Of a DNA stretch of 64,000 nt, positions 52,681-62,875 are shown in pieces. The notes beneath the pieces are model-generated. The model saw only the letters and a program-made list of their open reading frames with translations, was not told where the DNA came from and did not search any database. The DNA is from Rhodospirillales bacterium. GTDB lineage: Bacteria; Pseudomonadota; Alphaproteobacteria; Rhodospirillales; Defluviicoccaceae. Where the stretch lies: NCBI GenBank assembly GCA_016712595.1, contig JADJQT010000002.1:124001-188000 (forward strand), given 5' to 3'. Both the position numbers and the translations under genes were made by a program. Numbering within the stretch: position 1 is the stretch's first letter; each line of letters begins with the position of its first letter.

Positions 52681-54324
52681 ATGATACGATCCATTGTGTC
52701 GGTGCTTGCCATCGGCATTGTCGCACTCGCGTCGCTGCCGGCGCAGGCTCAGTCCGTTGCAGGCAGCAAGCCGAACATTCTGCTGATCGTCGGCGACGAC
52801 GTCGGTTACGGCGATCTGGGGCCATATCTCGGGGGGAAAGCCCGAGGCATGCCGACCCCGAATTTCGATCAACTCGCGGAAGAAGGGATGACGTTCACTA
52901 CCTTCTACGCCCAGCCGAGCTGCACGCCGGGTCGCGCGGCGATCCAGACCGGGCGCATTCCGAACCGGAGCGGCATGACGACTGTCGCCTTCCAGGGGCA
53001 GGGCGGCGGGCTGCCCGCCGCCGAGTGGACGCTGGCGTCCGTGCTCAAGCAGGCGGGATACCATACTTACTTCACCGGCAAATGGCATCTCGGCGAAGCC
53101 GACTACGCGCTGCCGAACGCGCAGGGCTACGACGAGATGAAATATGCCTTCCTTTACCACTTGAACGCCTACACTTACGGCGATCCGAACTGGTTCCCGG
53201 CGATGAGCCCGGAGCTGCGGAAGATGTTCCAGGAGGTGACGAAGGGATCGCTCTCCGGCAAGGCGGGCGAAAAGCCCACCGAGGACTTCAAGGTTAACGG
53301 GGAGTACGTGGATACGCCGGAGAAAGGTGTCGTCGGCATCCCCTTCCTCGACGCCTATGTCGAGAAGGCCGCACTCGGGTTCCTCGACGAGGCGAAGAAG
53401 TCCGGGGCGCCGTTCTTCATCAACGTCAATTTCATGAAGGTGCATCAACCGAACCTTCCGGCGCCGGAGTTCGAACACAAGTCGCTGTCCAAGACCAAAT
53501 ACGCCGACTCGATCGTCGAGCTGGATACCCGCGTCGGCAATCTTCTAAAGAAGCTCGATGATCTGGGGCTGAGCGATAACACGGTGGTGTTCTTCACCAC
53601 CGACAACGGAGCTTGGCAGGACGTTTATCCGGACGCGGGATACACGCCGTTCCGGGGTACGAAGGGCACGGTTCGCGAAGGTGGCAATCGTGTGCCGGCA
53701 TTCGTGCGCTGGCCCGGCAAGGTTCAGCCGCATTCCAAGAGCGACGACATCGTCGGCGGCCTCGACCTGATGGCCAGCTTCGCATCTCTCGCCGGTGTCG
53801 AGCTGCCGAAGAAGGACCGGGATGGTCAGCCGATAATCTTCGACAGCTACGACATGACGCCAGTCTGGCTGGGCAGCGGACCATCCGAGCGGAATAGTTG
53901 GTTCTACTTCACCGAGAACGAGCTGTCGCCGGGTGCTGCCCGCGTCGGGCAGTACAAGTACGTCTTTAATCTTCGTGGCGATGACGGGAAAGCGACCGGC
54001 GGCCTTGCCGTTGACACCAACTTGGGTTGGAAAGGGCCTGAGAGCTATGTCGCAACCGTGCCGCAGGTGTTCGACCTGTGGCAGGACCCGCAGGAACGTT
54101 ACGACATCTTCATGACCACGTTCACCGAGAGCACGTGGGCAATGGTTCCCGCCAACGTCGAGATGCAAAAGCTGATGAAGACGTATGTCGACTATCCGCC
54201 GCGTAAGCTCCAGAGCGAGACCTATACCGGTCCGATCACGCTGAGCCAGTATGAGCGCTTCATGAACGTGCGTGACGCGCTGAAAAAAGAAGGCTTCTCG
54301 CTTCCGATGCCGACGGGCAACTAA
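52681..54324 (+). CDS. Exported sulfatase (arylsulfatase family)
   Basis: A 547-residue type I sulfatase with a signal peptide (SVLAIGIVALASLPAQAQ). Metal ligands appear in NILLIVGDDVGYGDLG. The formylglycine site is PSCTPGRAAIQTGR, fitting C-x-P-x-R, so Cys needs conversion by a formylglycine-generating enzyme. Further catalytic parts are FTGKWHLGEADY, VNFMKVHQPN, and FFTTDNGAWQDVYPDAGYTP followed by FRGTKGTVREGGNRVPAFVR. It would act in the periplasm on a sulfate ester; the substrate is unknown. It is followed, after a hairpin, by an exported HAD phosphatase gene, suggesting joint scavenging of sulfate and phosphate from organic esters. Confidence 0.92.
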   Translation: MIRSIVSVLAIGIVALASLPAQAQSVAGSKPNILLIVGDDVGYGDLGPYLGGKARGMPTPNFDQLAEEGMTFTTFYAQPSCTPGRAAIQTGRIPNRSGMTTVAFQGQGGGLPAAEWTLASVLKQAGYHTYFTGKWHLGEADYALPNAQGYDEMKYAFLYHLNAYTYGDPNWFPAMSPELRKMFQEVTKGSLSGKAGEKPTEDFKVNGEYVDTPEKGVVGIPFLDAYVEKAALGFLDEAKKSGAPFFINVNFMKVHQPNLPAPEFEHKSLSKTKYADSIVELDTRVGNLLKKLDDLGLSDNTVVFFTTDNGAWQDVYPDAGYTPFRGTKGTVREGGNRVPAFVRWPGKVQPHSKSDDIVGGLDLMASFASLAGVELPKKDRDGQPIIFDSYDMTPVWLGSGPSERNSWFYFTENELSPGAARVGQYKYVFNLRGDDGKATGGLAVDTNLGWKGPESYVATVPQVFDLWQDPQERYDIFMTTFTESTWAMVPANVEMQKLMKTYVDYPPRKLQSETYTGPITLSQYERFMNVRDALKKEGFSLPMPTGN

Positions 54325-54338
54325 TCTGAAAAACGCAA

Positions 54339-54368
54339 GGCTCACCCCATTTCGTCATGGGGCGAGCC
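54339..54368 (+). terminator. Hairpin between sulfatase and phosphatase genes
   Basis: GGCTCACCCCA pairs with TGGGGCGAGCC with one A-C mismatch around an eight-base loop. The following bases are GATTTCAC, a poor T-run. It may be a terminator or an mRNA-processing/stabilising stem. Confidence 0.5.
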
Positions 54369-54405
54369 GATTTCACAAGGTGAGACCCGCCGGGAAGGTT
54401 AAGTT

Positions 54406-55428
54406 ATGCGAAAATGTACTCTGATCTCCATGCTCGCTGCGGGGATCCTTGGCGCTCTTTTCTTTGCGTCCCAGGTCCGGGCGCAGGAGGAGCCGCTGCC
54501 GGCGTGGAATGATGGGGTAGCCAAACAGGCGATCGTCGAATTCGTCAAGGCGACGACGACCGAGGGCAGTTCCAAGTTCGTGCCGCCCGAGGACCGGATT
54601 GCCACCTTCGATCAGGACGGCACGCTGTGGGTCGAGCATCCGATCTACACTCAGGCGATGTTCGCCCTTGATCGGATCGCGGCGCTGGCTCCGCAGCACC
54701 CAGAGTGGAAGACCGAGGAGCCCTTCAAGGCGGTGCTGGCCGGCGATCGGGAGGCGATGGCCAAGTTCACCGAAGGGGATTGGGCGACGATCGTCTCCGC
54801 CACCCACGCCGGAATGACCTCCGATGAGTTTCTTGCCATCGTCAAGCAGTGGTTGGCCACCGCCGAACATCCACGGTTCAAACGGCCGCCGACCGAGTTG
54901 ATCTATCAGCCGATGCTCGAGGTGATGGCGTATCTGCGCGCCAACGGCTTCCGGACTTACATCGTGACTGGTGGTGGCCAGGAATTCGTGCGCGTATTTA
55001 GTGACCGGATCTATCACGTCCCGGTCGAGCAAGTGGTCGGCTCAAGCATCACGACCAAGTACGAGCTCGATGCCGGCAAGCCGGTGTTGATGCGCGAGCC
55101 GAAGATCTTCTTCATCGATGACAAGGCCGGCAAGCCCGTCGGCATCAATTTGTTCATCGGCAAGCGACCCTATGCCGCGTTCGGCAATTCCGGCGGTGAT
55201 CGCGAGATGCTGGAGTGGACAGGGGCGGGCGACGGCGCTCGACCGATGATGCTGGTGCTGCACGACGACGCCGAGCGTGAATATGCCTACGGTCCGGCGA
55301 ACGGCCTGCCGGACACCAAGGTCGGCACCTTCTCGCAGTCGCTGATGGATGAGGCCAAGCAGAAGAACTGGGTTGTTATCAGCATGAAGAGCGACTGGAA
55401 ATCGATCTTTCCCACGGTGTCCAAGTAA
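54406..55428 (+). CDS. Exported HAD-superfamily phosphatase
   Basis: A 340-residue protein with a signal peptide (SMLAAGILGALFFASQVRAQ). HAD motif I is IATFDQDGTLWVEHP (nucleophile and acid Asp in DQDGT), motif II the Thr in YIVTGGGQEFVRVFS, and motif III/IV are KIFFIDDKAGKPVGI and AAFGNSGGDREML. The layout is that of acid phosphatase-like periplasmic HAD enzymes. The natural substrate is unknown. The GC-rich gene follows the sulfatase gene in the same direction and is likely co-expressed. Confidence 0.87.
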   Translation: MRKCTLISMLAAGILGALFFASQVRAQEEPLPAWNDGVAKQAIVEFVKATTTEGSSKFVPPEDRIATFDQDGTLWVEHPIYTQAMFALDRIAALAPQHPEWKTEEPFKAVLAGDREAMAKFTEGDWATIVSATHAGMTSDEFLAIVKQWLATAEHPRFKRPPTELIYQPMLEVMAYLRANGFRTYIVTGGGQEFVRVFSDRIYHVPVEQVVGSSITTKYELDAGKPVLMREPKIFFIDDKAGKPVGINLFIGKRPYAAFGNSGGDREMLEWTGAGDGARPMMLVLHDDAEREYAYGPANGLPDTKVGTFSQSLMDEAKQKNWVVISMKSDWKSIFPTVSK

Positions 55429-55685
55429 GCCATGCGCGGATTCGTCCGCGCATACGCTTCGCATCGCTGTTCTTACCGCGGGGTTCTGTCCGGCGACGCC
55501 AATGCGCGTATTCTGGCAAGCTGTCGGACACTCCAACACGTTGACACATCAGGTGGCGGGACCCGCACGTTCGAGTGAAGCATGACCCTGCACGGGCCGC
55601 CACCCGCCTTGGCCGGCCGCTGATTTTTGAGCCCTTGAATGACCTCCGGGTTGGATGGATCGACGGGCAATACCGGAGACGATGC

Positions 55686-58010
55686 ATGAGCGGAAAAGCT
55701 CCCACGGTGCCCGGCTCGGTCTTCGCGCTCGCCGGAATGTCCGTCCTCTTCAGCGTTGCGCTGATCATGACTCCCGCGATCTGCGGTGCGGCTCCGTTTC
55801 CATCGGCGGAAACAGCGCCGACCTTCGTCGGAAGCAGCGCTTGCGAAAGCTGCCATCGGCATGAAATGGAGGCTTGGCGCGGTTCGCATCACGACCTGGC
55901 AATGCAGGAGGCGACGGACAATACGGTCCTCGGTGCTTTCGGCGGCGTAACCTTCACCCACGGCGGCATTACCTCGCGGTTCTTCAAACGGGACGGAAAG
56001 TTCTACGTCAACACCGACGGGCCGGACGGCAAGCTCGCCGATTTCGAAATCCGCTACACCTTTGGGGTCATCCCGTTGCAACAGTATCTGATCGCCTTCC
56101 CGGACGGTCGGATGCAGGCTCTGGGGATCGCCTGGGACTCACGGCCGAAGTCGGAGGGCGGACAACGCTGGTTCCATCTCTACCCTGATCGGACCCTGAA
56201 GGCGGGCGATCCGCTGCACTGGACCGGCATCGACCAGACCTGGAACTTTCAGTGCGCCGAGTGTCATTCGACCGAACTTCGTAAGAACTACGACGCGGCG
56301 AAAAATGTTTACGCCACCACCTGGGCCGAGATCGACGTTGCCTGTGAAGCCTGCCACGGCCCGGGATCAGCTCATGTGGCGTGGGCAAAAGGGAACAGGC
56401 GCGGCGCGGATGGCCTGAGCGTCCATTTCGACGAACGCAAGGACGTGCAGTGGACCCTCGATCCGGCGATCGGCAGCGCCCACCGCAGTGTGCCGCGGAC
56501 AAGCGCCAAGGAGGTGGAAACATGCGGGATCTGCCATGCGCGCGCGAGCAAGATTGCCGAGCCCTGGCGACCGGGTCAGTCGCTGTTGCAGACGCACGTG
56601 CCAAGCCTGCTCGAACCAGGCTTGTTCGAGGCCGACGGCAAGATGCTGGACGAGGTCTACAATTATGCCTCGTTCCGCCAGAGCAAGATGTTCATGGCGG
56701 GCGTGACGTGCAGCGACTGCCACGATCCGCACGCGTTGCACGTCCGCGCTGAGGGCGACGGCGTCTGCCTCCAGTGCCACGACGGCGACAAATTCGCAAC
56801 CGCGTCGCACCATCATCATGGGGAGGGTTCAGCGGGCGGGCGCTGCGTCGCCTGCCACATGCCGGTGCGGACCTACATGGTCGTCGATCCGCGGCACGAT
56901 CACGGTTTTCGCATTCCCCGCCCCGACGAATCGGTGCGTTTCGGCACGTCCAACGCCTGCAACGATTGCCACGCCGACAAGGATGCCGCATGGGCTGCAG
57001 CGGCGGTCGAGCGCTGGTACGGGCCCGAGCGCAAGGGCTTTCAGACCTGGACCGAGACGTTCGCCGCCTCCCGTGCCGGCAGGCCCGAGGCGGCTTCCCT
57101 ACTGCTCCAGCTCGCCGTCAGCCCCGATGCGCCGTCGATCGCTCGCGCCACCGCTTATGACAGCCTCGCCGACAATCCGGGCCGCGCGGCGGTGATGGCG
57201 GCCCGCCGCGGGCTCGTCGACGACGACCCGCTGGTGCGGATGGCGGCACTGCGCACGCTACGCCCCTATCCGGCGCCGAACATCTGGCCGCTCGCTTCCC
57301 CGCTGCTTGCCGATCGTGTGTTGGCCGTGCGCATGGAGGCCGCCTCGCTGCTCGCCGACATGCCCAAGGAGCGGCTGACCGCCGACGAACGGGTGACGCT
57401 GGCCCGAGCCATCGACGATTTCGTGGCGTCGCAGCGGATCAACGCCGACCGGCCCGAACACCGCGTCAACCTTGGCACGCTCTATCAGCGCCTCGGGCGG
57501 ATCACCGAAGCCGAGGAGGAATTCAACGCCGCCCGCCGCCTTGACCCCTCGTTCGTGCCGGCCGACGTCAGTCTCGCTGAGCTTTATACTCATCAGGGCC
57601 GCGACGGCGACGGCGAGCACATCCTGCGCGCGGCGCTGACGCGTTTGCCCGACGACGCCGACCTGCATCACGCGCTCGGCCTCAACCTTGTGCGCCAACA
57701 TCGCAATTCCGAGGCCCTGCCAGAACTCGCGCGCGCCGCGGCGCTCGATCCAGCGAACGCCCGCTACACTTATGTCCAAGCGATCGCACTCAACGCCGCG
57801 GGCCGAACGGACGAGGCGCTTACCGTTCTCGAAGCCGGTCACGGCCGCCACCCGGCCGATCGCGACATGCTGATTGCGCTCATCACGATCAACCGGGATG
57901 CCGGCCGCCGCGCCGCCGCGCTGTCCTGGGCCGATCAGTTGGTCGCCCTCGATCCGCAGGCGCGTCCACTGCGCGACGAGATCGCGCGGCAGGCCGGCGG
58001 GCGCGATTGA
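55686..58010 (+). CDS. Octaheme c-type cytochrome with TPR C-terminus
   Basis: A 774-residue exported protein. A signal segment (FALAGMSVLFSVALIMTPAI) precedes eight CXXCH haem sites between residues 53 and 429: CESCH, CAECH, CEACH, CGICH, CSDCH, CLQCH, CVACH and CNDCH. The arrangement resembles cytochrome c554-like proteins. A helical HEAT-like region (about 460-580) and tetratricopeptide repeats (about 590-770; EHRVNLGTLYQRLGRITEAE; DLHHALGLNLVRQHRNSEAL) follow. It probably transfers electrons in the periplasm, with the TPR arm docking a partner. The haem lyase system must be elsewhere. ATG 55686 is preferred because the signal peptide starts there; an ATG at 55575 would add 37 non-signal residues. 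Confidence 0.88.
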   Translation: MSGKAPTVPGSVFALAGMSVLFSVALIMTPAICGAAPFPSAETAPTFVGSSACESCHRHEMEAWRGSHHDLAMQEATDNTVLGAFGGVTFTHGGITSRFFKRDGKFYVNTDGPDGKLADFEIRYTFGVIPLQQYLIAFPDGRMQALGIAWDSRPKSEGGQRWFHLYPDRTLKAGDPLHWTGIDQTWNFQCAECHSTELRKNYDAAKNVYATTWAEIDVACEACHGPGSAHVAWAKGNRRGADGLSVHFDERKDVQWTLDPAIGSAHRSVPRTSAKEVETCGICHARASKIAEPWRPGQSLLQTHVPSLLEPGLFEADGKMLDEVYNYASFRQSKMFMAGVTCSDCHDPHALHVRAEGDGVCLQCHDGDKFATASHHHHGEGSAGGRCVACHMPVRTYMVVDPRHDHGFRIPRPDESVRFGTSNACNDCHADKDAAWAAAAVERWYGPERKGFQTWTETFAASRAGRPEAASLLLQLAVSPDAPSIARATAYDSLADNPGRAAVMAARRGLVDDDPLVRMAALRTLRPYPAPNIWPLASPLLADRVLAVRMEAASLLADMPKERLTADERVTLARAIDDFVASQRINADRPEHRVNLGTLYQRLGRITEAEEEFNAARRLDPSFVPADVSLAELYTHQGRDGDGEHILRAALTRLPDDADLHHALGLNLVRQHRNSEALPELARAAALDPANARYTYVQAIALNAAGRTDEALTVLEAGHGRHPADRDMLIALITINRDAGRRAAALSWADQLVALDPQARPLRDEIARQAGGRD

Positions 58011-58336
58011 GAAACGGTGGTGCCGTCACGTTGGCGGCCGGACGTGTTGCCGGGTCAACCGGCTCGGCGATGATGCGCCACCATGACGACGCCTTGACAG
58101 CTTGACTTGTCAGGAAGGCGTGCTATGTTCGCTTTATGTTCCAGATCGCCAAGACCAGCGAGGCGGTGCGCCTGCCCGGAAACGATGACAATTGGCGACA
58201 ACCGACGACGTTCGCGCGAGTTTAGAAAACATCACGTTATTGCAATGAATTAGAGCCTGGATTTGGTCGTCGGCGGAAACGAAGCGGCGGCCGGCTTAGG
58301 CGCTTGGGCCGATTCGCCGCGGAGACGGGGCGGGGG
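58011..58336. other. Intergenic region between cytochrome and tRNA-Thr
   Basis: No supportable gene in about 325 bases. TTGACT, a 16-base spacer and TATGTT near 58103-58130 resemble a weak promoter that would read into a 28-codon frame (starting MFQIAKTSEAV) at about 58137. I do not consider that frame established. Confidence 0.35.
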
Positions 58337-58412
58337 TGGTGCCGGCGGCAGGAATCGAACCCGCGACCTACCGCTTACAAGGCGGTTGCTCTACCTGCTG
58401 AGCTACGCCGGC
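58337..58412 (-). tRNA. tRNA-Thr (TGT anticodon)
   Basis: On the minus strand a full cloverleaf is readable. The acceptor stem GCCGGCG pairs with CGCCGGC. The D arm is GCTC...GAGC, and the anticodon stem ACCGC/GCGGT holds the loop CTTGTAA (anticodon TGT). The T arm is GCGGG-TTCGATT-CCTGC, with discriminator A and an encoded CCA (58339-58337). Confidence 0.95.
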
Positions 58413-58445
58413 CCGGCGCGTCGAACGAAGCGCGCGCAGCTTACC

Positions 58446-58898
58446 TCAGATCCAGCGGCGCACGCGAGCCTTGTAGGCGAGAAAGTCGTCGCCGAAGTGC
58501 TGTTCGAGCATTCGTTCCTCGCCGCAGATGAACAGGCGGGTGATCAGCGCGACGAACACGGGGATGACCGCGAACGGCGAGAGCGCGCCGAGGAAGACGG
58601 CAAGGGCGAGCAGCCACAACGAAAGGCCGAGGTACATCGGATTGCGGGTCAGCCGATAAGGGCCTTCGGCGACCAGGGCGCGGGGCACCTGCCGCGGCTC
58701 GACGGGGGTTCTCGCCCGCAAGAAGCAGGCGAGCGCCGAGAGGGCGAGGCCAAGCCCGGCGGTGGCCGGCAGGATGGCCAAGCGGTTCCACGGCGGCGCG
58801 AGCACGTCCGCGATGGGCAGCGCCCGGTCCAGCGCCAGCATCGCCAGCGCCGCCAGCGCGAACCACACCGGCGGGATCAGCAGCCGGGAGGCGCGCAT
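58446..58898 (-). CDS. Isoprenylcysteine carboxyl methyltransferase-like membrane protein
   Basis: A 150-residue protein with about four TM segments and the ICMT/PEMT-type SAM-binding end: GPYRLTRNPMYLGLSLWLLA followed by RLFICGEERMLEQHFGDDFL. Bacterial members methylate lipids or small molecules, and most have no assigned substrate. I chose the ATG at 58898; it overlaps the end of rlmB by 22 bases, so the two are probably one transcript. A longer frame starting at 58934 adds an Arg/Pro-rich leader inside rlmB. Confidence 0.75.
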   Translation of the reverse strand: MRASRLLIPPVWFALAALAMLALDRALPIADVLAPPWNRLAILPATAGLGLALSALACFLRARTPVEPRQVPRALVAEGPYRLTRNPMYLGLSLWLLALAVFLGALSPFAVIPVFVALITRLFICGEERMLEQHFGDDFLAYKARVRRWI

Positions 58899-59818
58899 GC
58901 GGCGGTCTCCGCCAGGGCGCGGGCGCGGGCGCATTCGTAAAGCGCGATCGCCGCGGCCGCCGAGAGGTTCAAGCTGTCGATGCCAGGGGCGATGGGGATG
59001 CGTGCCAGCCCGTCGCAGGTCTCGCGCACCAGGCGCCGCAGTCCGTCGCCCTCAGCGCCGAGAACCAGCGCGGTGCGCCCGCCGAGATCGAGGTCGCCGA
59101 GGCGCGCGCTCGCCTCGCCGGCAAGGCCGATACAGAAGAACCCCGCGTCCTTGAGGCTGCGCAGGGTGCGCGCGAGGTTGACGACACGCACCAGCGGCAC
59201 CGCCTCGAGCGCGCCCGAGGCCGCCTTCGCCAGCGGGCCGGACTCATCGGGCGCGTGCCGGTCCTGGGCGATGACCGCGGCGGCGGCGAAGGCTTCGGCC
59301 GAGCGCAGCACCGCGCCGACGTTACGCGGATCGGTGACCTGATCGAGCACGACGACGAGCGCCCTGTCGTCGTCGGCGAGCTTGGCGATGAGCGCCTCGA
59401 GATCGACGGCGGCGAGCGGGCGGGCGAGGGCGGCAAGCCCCTGGTGTACCGCGCCCTCCGGCAGTACCGCCTCGATCGTGCGCCGGTCGGCGACTTCGAC
59501 CGGCGGCCGCCGGACTCCCGTCTGGCTCGCGGCCCCGGCCGCCGCCCTGGCCAGGGCATCGGCGAGATCGGCGACGACCAGAAGGCGATCGAGGTCCCGG
59601 CGGGGGTTGGCAATCGCGGCGAGGACGGCGTGCCGGCCATAGAGCCACAGTCCGCCCGCGGCCCGCTCGAACTCGGAGGGGGCGGCGCCGACGGCGACGT
59701 CGCGCGCCGGGCGGGCGCGCTGGTGCGCCGGCGGTTGGAATCCGCCGAGCTCGGCTACGGATGCCTGTCGCGAAGGAGCCGGCCCGCGTGCCGGTCGAGG
59801 GTGCTTGCGCTGACGCAT
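58877..59818 (-). CDS. rlmB: 23S rRNA (guanosine-2'-O)-methyltransferase RlmB-like (TrmH/SpoU family)
   Basis: A 313-residue SPOUT-class rRNA methyltransferase. The N-terminal substrate-binding domain starts at LWLYGRHAVLAAIANPRRDL. The knotted catalytic domain has VVLDQVTDPRNVGAVLRSAE (motif 1), LVLGAEGDGLRRLVRETCD (motif 2) and IPIAPGIDSLNLSAAAAIAL (motif 3). The first 60 residues are a basic, Pro-rich extension. It is the divergent neighbour of tRNA-Tyr. Start ATG 59818 or 59833. Confidence 0.9.
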   Translation of the reverse strand: MRQRKHPRPARGPAPSRQASVAELGGFQPPAHQRARPARDVAVGAAPSEFERAAGGLWLYGRHAVLAAIANPRRDLDRLLVVADLADALARAAAGAASQTGVRRPPVEVADRRTIEAVLPEGAVHQGLAALARPLAAVDLEALIAKLADDDRALVVVLDQVTDPRNVGAVLRSAEAFAAAAVIAQDRHAPDESGPLAKAASGALEAVPLVRVVNLARTLRSLKDAGFFCIGLAGEASARLGDLDLGGRTALVLGAEGDGLRRLVRETCDGLARIPIAPGIDSLNLSAAAAIALYECARARALAETAACAPPGC

Positions 59819-59913
59819 GACGTTCTTTAGCATCTTGTCGATGGCAGTGCTCGAAAATCACGGTCACGCGGCCGCACCGCGGCAAGAACAACACGTGCGT
59901 CGTTTTTCGGGCG

Positions 59914-59942
59914 TTGACAAGCGGTGGTAAAAGCAATATGTG
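59914..59942 (+). promoter_or_regulatory. Candidate promoter for the tRNA-tuf operon
   Basis: A consensus TTGACA (59914-59919), a 17-base spacer and TATGTG (59937-59942) sit about 40 bases before tRNA-Tyr. The strong -35 box and spacing suit a highly transcribed stable-RNA operon. Confidence 0.55.
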
Positions 59943-59984
59943 CAAGCGCTCGTTCGGCCGGTCATCCGATGCCGACGGCGCGCC

Positions 59985-60070
59985 GGAGGGGTGCCCGAGT
60001 GGCTAAAGGGGACGGGCTGTAAACCCGTTGGCGCACGCCTACGTAGGTTCGAATCCTACCCCCTCCACCA
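59985..60070 (+). tRNA. tRNA-Tyr (GTA anticodon)
   Basis: An 86-base class II tRNA. The acceptor GGAGGGG pairs with CCCCTCC, the anticodon loop CTGTAAA contains GTA, a long variable arm follows (TTGGCGCACGCCTACG), the T arm holds GGTTCGAATCC, and ACCA is encoded at the 3' end. Confidence 0.95.
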
Positions 60071-60114
60071 GCCTCGGGGTCGGTGCGCGGACCGCCTAAT
60101 TCGTGGCTTGGCTC

Positions 60115-60188
60115 GCGGGTGTAGCTTAATGGTAAAGCGGAAGCCTTCCAAGCTTCATACGAGGGTTCGATTCCCTTCACCCGCTCCA
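60115..60188 (+). tRNA. tRNA-Gly (TCC anticodon)
   Basis: A 74-base tRNA. The acceptor GCGGGTG pairs with CACCCGC, the anticodon stem GAAGC/GCTTC encloses CTTCCAA (anticodon TCC), the T loop is GGTTCGATTCC, and CCA is encoded. It lies between tRNA-Tyr and tuf, as in the classical tyr-gly-tuf order. Confidence 0.95.
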
Positions 60189-60278
60189 CGCGCGAGGGTT
60201 TCTGCCACCAACGAACAGGTCGAGCGACTGCCGCATTCGATTCACTGAATTCTGCGACCGGGAAAGACAGAACAGGCC

Positions 60279-61470
<1,192 letters not shown>

Positions 61471-61534
61471 TCTCTTACGGACGGGTCATCGAGGGCCGGC
61501 ATCGGCCGCAGTGGGCGGCAATGGCGGACGATAA

Positions 61535-61610
61535 AGGGGTATAGCTCAGCTGGTAGAGCGGCGGTCTCCAAAACCGCAGGTCGCGGGTTCGAATCCTGCT
61601 GCCCCTGCCA
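61535..61610 (+). tRNA. tRNA-Trp (CCA anticodon)
   Basis: A 76-base tRNA. The acceptor AGGGGTA pairs with TGCCCCT. The anticodon stem GCGGT/ACCGC encloses CTCCAAA, with anticodon CCA. The T arm GCGGGTTCGAATCCTGC and the encoded GCCA end are present. It precedes secE, a common alphaproteobacterial order. Confidence 0.95.
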
Positions 61611-61626
61611 CGATGCGCGATGGAAC

Positions 61627-61830
61627 ATGGCAAAAACAAACGTAGTGCAGTTTTTTCGCGAAGTGCGTCAGGAGGCCGCGAGGGTCACTTGGCCCACCCG
61701 CAAGGAGACGACCATCTCGACCGGCATGGTCGTGGCGATGGTGGTGGTCGCCGCCGTGTTCTTCTTTTTCGTCGATGAGCTTTTGTCGCTGGGCGTGCGC
61801 GCGCTCCTCGGCATGAGCCTCGGAGCGTAG
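61627..61830 (+). CDS. secE: Preprotein translocase subunit SecE
   Basis: A 67-residue single-TM component of the SecYEG channel. The amphipathic motif QFFREVRQEAARVTWPTRKE precedes the TM helix (MVVAMVVVAAVFFFFVDELL). The length matches the short SecE of most bacteria. It starts 16 bases after tRNA-Trp and ends five bases before nusG. Confidence 0.96.
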   Translation: MAKTNVVQFFREVRQEAARVTWPTRKETTISTGMVVAMVVVAAVFFFFVDELLSLGVRALLGMSLGA

Positions 61831-61835
61831 GCGGC

Positions 61836-62366
61836 ATGGACGCACGGTGGTATGTTATTCACGTCTATTCCGGCTTCGAGCGCAAGGTCGCGCAGTCGAT
61901 CGAGGAGCAGGCGAGGCAGGCCGGAATGGCCGAGCGCATCCCGCAGGTGATGGTCCCCACCGAAGAGGTGGTCGAGGTGCGGCGCGGCCAGAAGGTGAAC
62001 TCCGAGCGGAAGTTCTTTCCCGGCTACGTGCTGGTCAAGATGGATATGACCGACGATACGTGGCACTTGGTGAAGAATACGCCGAAGGTCACGGGATTTC
62101 TCGGCGGTCGCGGACGTCCGTCGCCGATTTCCGAGAGCGAGGCGGCGCGCATCCTCCATCAGGTGCAGGAGGGAATCGAGCGGCCGAAGCCGACGATTAC
62201 CTTCGAGATCGGCGAGCAGGTCCGTGTCTGCGACGGGCCGTTCACCTCGTTCAGCGGGCTGGTCGAGGAAGTGGACGAAGCGCGGACGCGGGTCAAGGTC
62301 GCCGTGTCGATCTTTGGGCGATCGACACCGGTCGAACTGGAGTACGCGCAGGTCGAAAAGATTTGA
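61836..62366 (+). CDS. nusG: Transcription termination/antitermination factor NusG
   Basis: A 176-residue factor that binds RNA polymerase and links it to Rho or the ribosome. The NGN domain (RWYVIHVYSGFERKVAQSIE; KFFPGYVLVKMDMTDDTWHL; NTPKVTGFLGG) is followed by the KOW domain (EIGEQVRVCDGPFTSFSGLV; SIFGRSTPVELEYAQVEKI). The start is close behind secE, forming the secE-nusG operon. Confidence 0.97.
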   Translation: MDARWYVIHVYSGFERKVAQSIEEQARQAGMAERIPQVMVPTEEVVEVRRGQKVNSERKFFPGYVLVKMDMTDDTWHLVKNTPKVTGFLGGRGRPSPISESEAARILHQVQEGIERPKPTITFEIGEQVRVCDGPFTSFSGLVEEVDEARTRVKVAVSIFGRSTPVELEYAQVEKI

Positions 62367-62441
62367 TCGCGGCCGGACTCTGGCCTGCGGCGCATCGCCG
62401 TTGTGGGCGGAAGCCGACGGCAAGGAACGTGAGAGACTGAA

Positions 62442-62870
62442 ATGGCGAAGAAAATTACCGGCTATATCAAGCTGCAGGTCCCGGCGGGCAAGGCGACGCC
62501 GCAGCCGCCGATCGGTCCTGCGCTGGGTCAAGCGGGCCTGAATATCATGGCCTTCTGCAAGGAGTTCAACGCTCAGACGCAGAAGCTCGAGGAAGGGATG
62601 CCGGTGCCGGTGGTCATCACCGCGTTCGCCGACCGCACGTTTACCTTCGTGACCAAGACACCGCCGACCAGCTATCTGCTGAAGAAGGCGGCCGGCGTGC
62701 CGAAGGGCTCGGCGAACCTCACCAAGCAGAAGGTGGGCGAGGTGACTCAGGAGCAGGTTCGGCAGATCGCCGAGCAGAAGATGGGCGATCTCAATGCCAA
62801 GGACGCCGACGGTGCGATCGCCATGGTGATCGGCTCGGCGCGTTCGATGGGCATCGAAGTGGTGGAATAG
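62442..62870 (+). CDS. rplK: 50S ribosomal protein L11
   Basis: A 142-residue ribosomal protein of the GTPase-associated centre. N-terminal landmarks are GYIKLQVPAGKATPQPPIGP and ALGQAGLNIMAFCKEFNAQT; the C-terminal RNA-binding domain has TPPTSYLLKKAAGVPKGSA and AIAMVIGSARSMGIEV. It is 5 bases upstream of rplA; L1 usually represses this pair at the mRNA level. Confidence 0.97.
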   Translation: MAKKITGYIKLQVPAGKATPQPPIGPALGQAGLNIMAFCKEFNAQTQKLEEGMPVPVVITAFADRTFTFVTKTPPTSYLLKKAAGVPKGSANLTKQKVGEVTQEQVRQIAEQKMGDLNAKDADGAIAMVIGSARSMGIEVVE

Positions 62871-62875
62871 GAACG

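Noticed and set aside
58137..58224. 28-codon frame behind a weak promoter-like sequence
   Set aside because: Too short, no ribosome site and no homology recognised; mentioned only as intergenic content.
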